Below, piece by piece: positions 1 through 3,859 of a stretch of DNA of 5,102 nt (positions are counted from its first letter, which is position 1; every line of letters begins with the position of its first letter). The position numbers and the translations under genes are program-made. The notes under the pieces were generated by a model. It was not told the DNA's origin. It ran no database searches and saw only the letters and a program-made list of their open reading frames with translations. Origin of the DNA: Dehalococcoidales bacterium. Its GTDB lineage: Bacteria > Chloroflexota > Dehalococcoidia > Dehalococcoidales > RBG-16-60-22. The stretch is from positions 1 through 5,102 of the forward strand of contig JAUWZF010000104.1 of assembly GCA_030615475.1 (NCBI GenBank), written 5' to 3'.

Positions 1-1
1 C

Positions 2-211
2 TTAATTGATTTTTGTGAATCTCGTATGCCCGTAAAAGAATTTATGCAGCTAATACAAGATCGGCTCCCTCCGGAAGAATTATTTCAGAAGCTTTCAAAC
101 TTGGCAAAGGTTCTTGTTAAAGAAATTCCTCCACCCGGTCAAGTCTTAAAAGCGATTTCTGCTGTTTTGTCAGGCGGCTTCCCGTTCGATAACACACGGG
201 ATTTTAAATAG
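2..211 (+). CDS. Unrecognised protein, C-terminal part (runs off left edge)
   Basis: This reading frame is open from the left edge of the window to a TAG stop at 209-211, giving about 69 residues. An internal ATG at 26 would give 61 residues, but no Shine-Dalgarno sequence precedes it and the frame stays open upstream, so this is more likely the tail of a longer gene. The visible part is mostly amphipathic helix (around MQLIQDRLPPEELFQKL), with a proline-rich turn and a short Gly/Phe-rich end. I see no signal peptide, cysteine motif or family signature and do not recognise it. Its last 8 bases overlap the end of the convergent integrase gene. It probably belongs to the element on the left side of rnpB. 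Confidence 0.5.
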   Translation, partial: LIDFCESRMPVKEFMQLIQDRLPPEELFQKLSNLAKVLVKEIPPPGQVLKAISAVLSGGFPFDNTRDFK

Positions 212-1253
212 GCGCGTTATTATCGAGCGCATCAATCGCGCTTTTAAGGTGCATCGGCGAAATGTCCAGGTAAATTGCGGTCGTGCTTAAGTCAGCATGT
301 CCCAGAAGCTCTTGAATGACTCGAATATTTACGCCCAGCTCAACGAGTCGAGTTGCGAAATAATGACGCAATGTGTGGGGATGGATACCTTGCAAGCCGC
401 AAGCTCGTGCCAATCTTGTTATAACTCGATAAACCGACCTTGGGTTAAGCCCAACATACACCGTGTCCCGCGCATTCTTGCCGGCACACTGGGAACGCAG
501 CGGCGCGATCAATCTTTCAGATAAAGGTATCATTCTATCTTTTCTCCCCTTGCCTTGCCTTACGAGCAGCAACCGCCGCTCAAAGTCAATGTCAGAGACT
601 CTCAAATTAAGCAGTTCCTGCTTCCGTACGCCCGTGTAACAGAAGGTTAAAATCATCGCTTTATTTCTTTCTTTATGCCAGGGCTTCTGGTGATAAAGTC
701 CAATCTCGGCCTGGGCTATTAAGGCTTCGATCTCTTCGTGGCTGTGATAGGGGGGCAGTTCTCTGGGTTTGCGTAGCTTCAGATTCAGTTGTATACCGCG
801 GAAACCCAAGAATAATCTCAGTGCATGATAGTAGAGCAGTATCGAGCGAGGGCGGTATCCTTGGGAACGTAGATAAGCGAGATACTCCTGGGCGGTCGTG
901 GCATCAGGCCGTCTTTTACCCAACCACTTCCGGAAGCTGTTAACTATCTCCAAGTACCTCGCTTTCGTTTTGGGGTCGAGGTCGCAAATATCAAGGTGTT
1001 TGCGATATGCGCTGAAAACGTCCGTCATTTGTTGAAGATTGTACAGGCTGCTTTCAGCAAGGGGTAGACATTCCCGCAAGCTGGACTCTGCAAAGAGGGA
1101 TTTTAGAGAAGAAAGTCCCTTCTTTTTGCCATCCGTCAGGCGGGCATAGAGGGATGCGGCGATAGCTTCGGCTAAAGCCGCATCATTGGATTGTGGGTCA
1201 AGCAAATCTATAAGCCGAGTTCTGTGTCCCGACACAATCGGGACGGTGACCAT
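204..1253 (-). CDS. Tyrosine recombinase / integrase (full open frame; true start uncertain)
   Basis: Site-specific recombinase of the phage integrase/XerCD superfamily, which cuts and rejoins DNA through a phosphotyrosine. In the 349-residue frame the N-terminal SAM-like core-binding domain spans about 78-155 and the catalytic domain about 170-340. All six catalytic residues are visible: R210 in TGVRKQELLNL, K235 in GKGRKDR, H293 and R296 in HTLRH, H319 in LLGHADLSTT, and Y328. The enzyme should be active. The coordinates give the whole open frame from ATG 1253, which follows directly on a TAG. Its first 20 residues are encoded by the conserved 3' end of rnpB, so translation probably starts later: TTG 1205, TTG 1079 or ATG 1028 (274 residues, just before the core-binding domain). 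None has a strong Shine-Dalgarno. Its position beside rnpB suggests the integrase of an element inserted there. A host Xer protein is less likely given the location. Confidence 0.88.
   Translation of the reverse strand: MVTVPIVSGHRTRLIDLLDPQSNDAALAEAIAASLYARLTDGKKKGLSSLKSLFAESSLRECLPLAESSLYNLQQMTDVFSAYRKHLDICDLDPKTKARYLEIVNSFRKWLGKRRPDATTAQEYLAYLRSQGYRPRSILLYYHALRLFLGFRGIQLNLKLRKPRELPPYHSHEEIEALIAQAEIGLYHQKPWHKERNKAMILTFCYTGVRKQELLNLRVSDIDFERRLLLVRQGKGRKDRMIPLSERLIAPLRSQCAGKNARDTVYVGLNPRSVYRVITRLARACGLQGIHPHTLRHYFATRLVELGVNIRVIQELLGHADLSTTAIYLDISPMHLKSAIDALDNNAPI
1153..1184 (-). other. Hairpin just downstream of rnpB
   Basis: An 8-bp stem (1153-1160 with 1177-1184), a 2x2 internal loop, then a 4-bp stem (1163-1166 with 1171-1174) closing a 4-base loop. 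It begins 11 bases after the 3' end of the RNase P RNA. No T-run follows it on the minus strand, so it is not a standard intrinsic terminator. It could be an RNA 3'-end processing or stability structure, or simply a coincidence in the integrase frame. Confidence 0.4.
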
Positions 1254-1555
1254 CTATCTAGCCCCGATGTTACCATCGGGGTCAAGCGACCAACCCGGGG
1301 ACGGGCCGGGCGTCCCTTTGTCCCTCTATTCGGTCTTGCTCCGGATGGGGTTTGCCCAGCCGACCGGTCACCCGGCCGCTGGTGAGCTCTTACCTCACCA
1401 TTTCACCCTTACCCCGATTTATCATCGGGGCGGTATGTTTCTGTGGCACTTTCCGTAGGGTCGCCCCTCCTGGGTGTTACCCAGCATCCTGCCCGGTGGA
1501 GCTCGGACTTTCCTCCCCAACTTTAGTCGGGGCGGTCACCCGGTTTACTTGACCC
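1195..1555 (-). ncRNA. rnpB: RNase P RNA, bacterial class A
   Basis: Catalytic RNA of RNase P, which removes 5' leaders from tRNA precursors. Read on the minus strand, the universal core is present in order: GAGGAAAGTCCGAGCTCC (1515-1498), the GCAGGATGCTGGGTAAC segment, the GGAAAGTGCCACAGAAA segment, GGGTGAAATGGTGAGGTAAG around hairpin P12 (1381-1399), CGGAGCAAGACCGAATAG, and ACAGAACTCGGCTTATAGA (1225-1207). The termini form a 12-bp closing helix P1: 1555-1544 pairs with 1206-1195, with one G-U pair. A hairpin with a GTAA tetraloop at 1262-1281 sits where P18 is expected. The segment between it and the 3' core aligns by eye with E. coli RNase P RNA (CTAGAT...). The length of 361 nt is typical. 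It has its own promoter, whose predicted start falls on base 1555. No U-tract terminator follows; the integrase frame overlaps the 3' end by 59 bases. Confidence 0.96.
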
Positions 1556-1561
1556 GGTTAT

Positions 1562-1590
1562 AGTGTAGTGGAGAGATGGAGGTTAGTCAA
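1562..1590 (-). promoter_or_regulatory. Promoter of rnpB (sigma-70 type)
   Basis: On the minus strand, TTGACT (1590-1585) and TACACT (1567-1562) are separated by exactly 17 bp. The expected start, about seven bases beyond the -10 box, falls on G1555, which is the first base of helix P1. The agreement between two independent predictions makes this a good call. It lets rnpB be transcribed separately from the RNase HI gene upstream. Confidence 0.78.
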
Positions 1591-1633
1591 CAGGTTGGGG
1601 TGGAAGTGGAACACATTTTCGGGTAGAGTAGTA

Positions 1634-2041
1634 CTACATATTGTCTAAAGCCTTATTTGCCAGTTTATCAGCCTCGGCGTTCCGGGTGCGGGGAACATAA
1701 GATATCGTAATATTTTCCAGTGAACCGGTGAGCCTGACTATTTCCTGGTAGAGAGGCCGCAGGGCGGTATTTTTTATCTTGTACCGGCCGTTAATTTGTT
1801 CCACTATCAGTTTCGAGTCTGACTTCAGTATGACCTGTCTCGCGCCCAAACTGACGGCTTTCTCTAGGGCGGTAATGATGGCGCGGTATTCCGCCTGGTT
1901 ATTGGTGGTGACGCCGATGCGGCGGGAGATGCTGGCAATGATGTTGCCGCCTTCGTCTTTGATGGTGGCGCCGATAGCCGCCGGGCCGGGATTGCCCCGG
2001 GCAGCACCATCAGCATTTATGATGACTTTGTTTACGTTCAA
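1634..2041 (-). CDS. Ribonuclease HI family protein
   Basis: Cytoplasmic nuclease that cuts the RNA strand of RNA/DNA hybrids. Counting from the TTG start at 2041 (135 residues), the four acidic catalytic positions are all present: D11 in NADGAARGNPGPA, E51 in NNQAEYRAI, D75 in LKSDSKLIVEQ and D125 in RNAEADKLAN. The short form, without room for the basic handle of E. coli RNase HI, fits the compact RNase HI/RVT_3-like group. The frame is open further up to ATG 2155, but that would overlap the upstream gene by 106 bp. TTG 2041 has AAGGA just before it, so I prefer it; GTG 2086 is a weaker alternative. It follows the zinc-ribbon gene by eight bases as an operon partner and lies just upstream of rnpB, giving two RNA-processing genes next to each other. 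Confidence 0.9.
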   Translation of the reverse strand: MNVNKVIINADGAARGNPGPAAIGATIKDEGGNIIASISRRIGVTTNNQAEYRAIITALEKAVSLGARQVILKSDSKLIVEQINGRYKIKNTALRPLYQEIVRLTGSLENITISYVPRTRNAEADKLANKALDNM

Positions 2042-2045
2042 TCTG

Positions 2046-2050
2046 TCCTT
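2046..2050 (-). promoter_or_regulatory. Ribosome binding site deciding the RNase HI start
   Basis: AAGGA on the minus strand overlaps the last base of the zinc-ribbon stop codon (TGA at 2052-2050) and lies four bases before TTG 2041. A stop, binding site and start this close imply coupled translation of the two genes. Confidence 0.6.
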
Positions 2051-2745
2051 CAGGAAATAAACAGGATTCTTCCGCAGGTGCCGCACTGTACGGGCTGGCC
2101 GCTCCTGGCCCTCTGGAGGGCACTGGCCGATAGTGATATGCGGCAGGCGCGGCATATGCCCTGCTCTACCTTGGCGACGGCCGGCTTCTTTTGCTGTCTG
2201 ATTCTTTCGTAGAGCGCGACAGTAGGGGAATCAATCTGCCCGGCCAGCTGCTGGCGTTTTGTCTTGAGGTCGGTCAGGCTGGTCTTGAGTCGTTCTATCT
2301 CATCGGTTAGCTGCTTTTGCTGGCGCTGCCACTCATCCTCAAGTTTCTTATAATCGCTGGTGGCGGCGGCTACGCTCGCTTCGGCTGCTTCTACCTGGTC
2401 GATTATTTCCAGGGCTTTGTTCTCCAGCTGGTCGCTCTTGGCCTTCATCGTGGTTACCTCGTGCTGGAGGCCGGACAGCTCCTTGGGATTGTTTATCTTG
2501 CCGCCATAGAGCTGCTCTTCAGTGGCGGAGACTTTACTCAGCAGGTCATCAACTTCAGCTTCGGCGTCACGGTGCTGGTGCCTTAGCTCATTCAGGCGCT
2601 GTTGTTCGGAGTCGAGGTGGCTTTGAGCACTGTCCAGAACGTCCCTGTTCCCCAGTTGGCTGACTTTCTGGCTCAGGGACTGTTCTTCCTGCTCGCTCTC
2701 TAAGTCGAGTTCCTGTAGCTGGTAGAGTTGTCTGGTAATAGCCAT
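2050..2745 (-). CDS. Coiled-coil zinc-ribbon protein (CT398/HP0958-like, C4-type)
   Basis: A 231-residue protein made of a long coiled-coil hairpin and a C-terminal zinc ribbon. Residues about 5-75 and 92-172 are rich in Glu, Gln, Lys and Leu with heptad spacing. The turn between them carries the family signature LYGGKINNPKEL (79-90) followed by LQHEV. Four cysteines, C198, C201, C221 and C224, form two CxxC pairs that should bind one zinc ion. This matches the zf-RING_7 / CT398 family in architecture and length. Known relatives include Helicobacter HP0958, linked to flagellar assembly and sigma-54, and Chlamydia CT398. The role outside those groups is not established, so I assign none here. 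The ATG at 2745 has only a weak AGG upstream and lies about 11 bases from the predicted transcription start, so the mRNA leader is very short. It is the first gene of the operon with RNase HI. Confidence 0.9.
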   Translation of the reverse strand: MAITRQLYQLQELDLESEQEEQSLSQKVSQLGNRDVLDSAQSHLDSEQQRLNELRHQHRDAEAEVDDLLSKVSATEEQLYGGKINNPKELSGLQHEVTTMKAKSDQLENKALEIIDQVEAAEASVAAATSDYKKLEDEWQRQQKQLTDEIERLKTSLTDLKTKRQQLAGQIDSPTVALYERIRQQKKPAVAKVEQGICRACRISLSASALQRARSGQPVQCGTCGRILFIS

Positions 2746-2772
2746 TGTGATACCTGCTGCCTATTCTATAAT
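2745..2772 (+). promoter_or_regulatory. Candidate plus-strand promoter facing the packaging genes
   Basis: TTGTGA (2745-2750) and a perfect TATAAT (2767-2772) with 16 bp between them. The -10 box overlaps the -10 box of the minus-strand promoter, so the two would compete for polymerase. It would give a leader of about 100 bases before ATG 2880. AT-rich spacer can produce such matches by chance. Confidence 0.35.
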
Positions 2773-2791
2773 GTGAACAATATAATATCAA
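2763..2791 (-). promoter_or_regulatory. Promoter of the zinc-ribbon/RNase HI operon
   Basis: On the minus strand, TTGATA (2791-2786) and TAGAAT (2768-2763) are 17 bp apart. The predicted start is near 2756, about 11 bases before ATG 2745. Both boxes match the sigma-70 consensus at five and five of six positions. Confidence 0.68.
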
Positions 2792-2840
2792 ACCGCCTGA
2801 TAAATAGCGACAAAAAACCGTAGTTAAAAAAGAACATATG

Positions 2841-2849
2841 TGCTAATAT
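2841..2849 (+). promoter_or_regulatory. Candidate extended -10 promoter for the 50-residue ORF
   Basis: TGCTAATAT forms an extended -10 element (TG at 2841-2842, TAATAT at 2844-2849) with only a poor -35 (TAGTTA at 2821-2826, 17 bp away). The predicted start near 2856 leaves room for the ribosome binding site at 2869-2875. Confidence 0.35.
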
Positions 2850-2879
2850 TGCGGTAGGCTTTTGAGATAAGGGGGAAGT

Positions 2880-3032
2880 ATGAGCTTATTAAGGTTAGCT
2901 GTGAAGAAACAGAGGTGGGACCTGGCAGCTCACACTATCGTCCTGGCAACTGTCAGGATACTGAATAAAGGAGAGCTGGATGACGGAAAGAGCAGGCAGA
3001 AAAAGTACCTCAAAGCGAAGCCAAAGCAATAA
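2880..3032 (+). CDS. Small hypothetical protein, 50 residues
   Basis: This ATG-to-TAA frame has a strong ribosome binding site, AAGGGGG at 2869-2875, four bases before the ATG. The product begins MSLLRLAVKKQRWDLAAHTI, continues as a probable amphipathic helix to about residue 30, and ends in a very basic tail (KSRQKKYLKAKPKQ). I see no membrane segment or cysteines. I do not recognise a named family. Its last 53 bases overlap the next gene in another frame, which suggests coupled expression. Being first in line before terminase-like genes, it may be a small phage accessory protein, but that is inferred from position only. The good start signal and protein-like composition argue that it is real. 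Confidence 0.6.
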   Translation: MSLLRLAVKKQRWDLAAHTIVLATVRILNKGELDDGKSRQKKYLKAKPKQ

Positions 3033-3348
3033 AAAGCAGAGTTTTTATTCCAGAGTTCTGGATGAAGCCGAAAAGCTTGACTTTGAGCTTGCCTCCGACG
3101 TCAGCGGGATAGACGACGAGATTGCACTGCTGCGCGTGAAAATCAAGTCGGTGCTGGAGAAGGACCCGGAGAATATCAAGCTCATCATGCAGGCGACGAA
3201 TGCCCTGGCGGGACTGGTGAGGACGAGGTATAACATTACCGTGGAGCAGCGGAAGGGGATGAGGGAGGCAATCGGCAACGTGCTGAGGGACGTGGCGCTG
3301 CCGCTGGGGATAAGTATAGGGTCGAGTGTTATCGGGAAGAGGATATAG
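2980..3348 (+). CDS. Small basic/helical protein, possible terminase small subunit
   Basis: A 122-residue protein with AAAGGAG (2967-2973) six bases before the ATG. Residues 1-20 are highly basic and probably disordered (seven Arg/Lys), as in DNA-binding tails. Residues about 22-38 and 44-61 look helical, and 65-104 form one or two more helices around ALAGLVRTRYNITVEQRK. The last 15 residues are Gly/Ile-rich. No standard helix-turn-helix can be named. Small helical proteins with a basic end placed just upstream of a large terminase are often the DNA-recognising small subunit, so that is the best guess; it rests on position and size, not on a recognised domain. It overlaps the 50-residue ORF by 53 bp and is separated from the large subunit by a 511-bp repeat island. 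Confidence 0.75.
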   Translation: MTERAGRKSTSKRSQSNKKQSFYSRVLDEAEKLDFELASDVSGIDDEIALLRVKIKSVLEKDPENIKLIMQATNALAGLVRTRYNITVEQRKGMREAIGNVLRDVALPLGISIGSSVIGKRI

Positions 3349-3402
3349 AGGGATTTATTTCTACCTTACCCCCTGTATTTTGAGGTGAACCTATCCCCCT
3401 TT

Positions 3403-3441
3403 TTCCCCCTTCCCTTTTATATCTGTGAAGGGAAGGGGGAA
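3403..3441. repeat. 14-bp inverted repeat
   Basis: Arms 3403-3416 and 3428-3441 are perfectly complementary (C/T-rich left, G/A-rich right), with an 11-base loop. No T-run follows on either strand, so it is a structural repeat rather than a terminator. Confidence 0.7.
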
Positions 3442-3443
3442 TT

Positions 3444-3469
3444 AAAAAAAGAGGGGCTTCGCCCCTCTT
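3444..3469 (-). terminator. Intrinsic terminator-like hairpin, minus orientation
   Basis: On the minus strand a 9-bp stem (3469-3461 with 3457-3449), GC-rich with a GAA loop, runs directly into seven T residues (3450-3444). This is a textbook rho-independent terminator. No minus-strand gene in the window ends here, so it may be carried by the repeat element itself. On the plus strand only two T residues follow, so it should not stop transcription towards the large terminase gene. Confidence 0.55.
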
Positions 3470-3539
3470 AGACGCCCCATATGAGATATTTAAGGAGATG
3501 GAGAAATGTTGAAGGTTTACTTTATACCTCACCCCCTTA

Positions 3540-3598
3540 CCCCCTCTCCAATCTGCCACATACAATCAGGGAGGTAGATAACCTGATTGGAGAGGGGG
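3540..3598. repeat. 14-bp inverted repeat with a competing inner hairpin
   Basis: Arms 3540-3553 and 3585-3598 are perfectly complementary with a 31-base loop. Inside, 3563-3570 pairs perfectly with 3582-3589 (8 bp, 11-base loop). The two structures share bases 3585-3589 and cannot form together. Confidence 0.7.
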
Positions 3599-3608
3599 AA
3601 TTATTATA

Positions 3609-3631
3609 GAGAGGGGGTTGCACCCCCTCTC
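3609..3631. repeat. 10-bp hairpin, G/A arm then C/T arm
   Basis: Arms 3609-3618 and 3622-3631 pair perfectly over a 3-base loop. The GAGAGGGGG core matches the right arm of the preceding inverted repeat, so the two are related units. Confidence 0.65.
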
Positions 3632-3639
3632 GCTACGCA

Positions 3640-3654
3640 CTCCCGCTGTGGGAG
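3640..3654. repeat. Short 5-bp hairpin
   Basis: CTCCC (3640-3644) pairs with GGGAG (3650-3654) over a 5-base loop. It is weak alone but continues the run of closely packed palindromes. Confidence 0.35.
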
Positions 3655-3688
3655 GGGGGATATTAAGGGGAGACGCGGGAGAATCTGG

Positions 3689-3708
3689 ATTCCCGCTTTC
3701 GCGGGAAT
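3689..3708. repeat. ATTCCCGC palindrome of a widespread interspersed family
   Basis: ATTCCCGC (3689-3696), TTTC loop, GCGGGAAT (3701-3708). This core is shared with interspersed repeats known from many bacteria, for example the Neisseria dRS3 type with the ATTCCC...GGGAAT core. A relationship by descent is not shown. Confidence 0.75.
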
Positions 3709-3750
3709 GACAGGAGGATGCGGGAATGACAGGAGGATGCGGGAATGACA
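3701..3750. repeat. 19-bp tandem repeat, 2.6 copies
   Basis: The unit GCGGGAATGACAGGAGGAT occurs at 3701-3719 and 3720-3738 without mismatch, followed by 12 bases of a third copy at 3739-3750. The first copy is also the right arm of the ATTCCCGC palindrome, so the array looks like duplication of one palindrome end. Confidence 0.85.
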
Positions 3751-3792
3751 ATGGGCATTAGTCCGGGAATAAGTTGGAAGGAGTGAGATAGA

Positions 3793-3848
3793 GATTGCTT
3801 CGCTGCGATCGCAATGACAGGAAGAGAAGGGAATGACAGAGGGGAGAG
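3793..3848. repeat. Second palindrome family plus two more AATGACAG units
   Basis: GATTGC (3793-3798) and GCAATG (3811-3816) flank TTCGCTGCGATC. This is a degenerate member of the family whose false translation reads CDRSEAI. AATGACAG follows at 3813 and again at 3832, 19 bases apart like the copies in the preceding array. Confidence 0.6.
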
Positions 3849-3859
3849 GGATGTGAAAA

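Larger units (their letters stand above)
3349..3859. repeat. Gene-free island of hairpins and interspersed repeats
   Basis: These 511 bases carry no convincing gene. They hold at least six inverted repeats, a 19-bp tandem repeat, and C- or G-runs of the CCCCCTTACCCCCTCTCC type. Read as protein on the minus strand they give phrases such as CHSRESGNPD, VIPAKAGIQ and CHCDRSEAIS. These are well-known false translations of two widespread bacterial interspersed palindrome families. The individual parts are listed separately. Confidence 0.8.

Noticed and set aside
297..524. Plus-strand frame opposite the integrase
   Set aside because: The integrase motifs on the other strand are unambiguous and this frame has no binding site or family features.
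1186..1552. Three plus-strand frames of 64-90 residues
   Set aside because: They lie across the RNase P RNA gene; the conserved RNA structure explains the sequence.
2050..2155. RNase HI starting at ATG 2155
   Set aside because: It would overlap the zinc-ribbon gene through its last CxxC pair by 106 bp, add a 38-residue segment without RNase H features, and ignore the AAGGA-TTG signal at 2041.
3403..3441. Terminator for the 122-residue gene
   Set aside because: The hairpin is strong, but no T-run follows on the plus strand, so it gives no support for an intrinsic terminator.
3506..3577. 23-residue plus-strand ORF (MLKVYF...) with TAAGGAG upstream
   Set aside because: After six codons it runs into the CCCCCTTACCCCCTCTCC repeat and ends inside it. 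The binding site is suggestive, but the product is mainly repeat-encoded.
3701..3750. CRISPR array
   Set aside because: The 19-bp units are tandem with no spacers, only 2.6 copies are present, and no cas gene is nearby.
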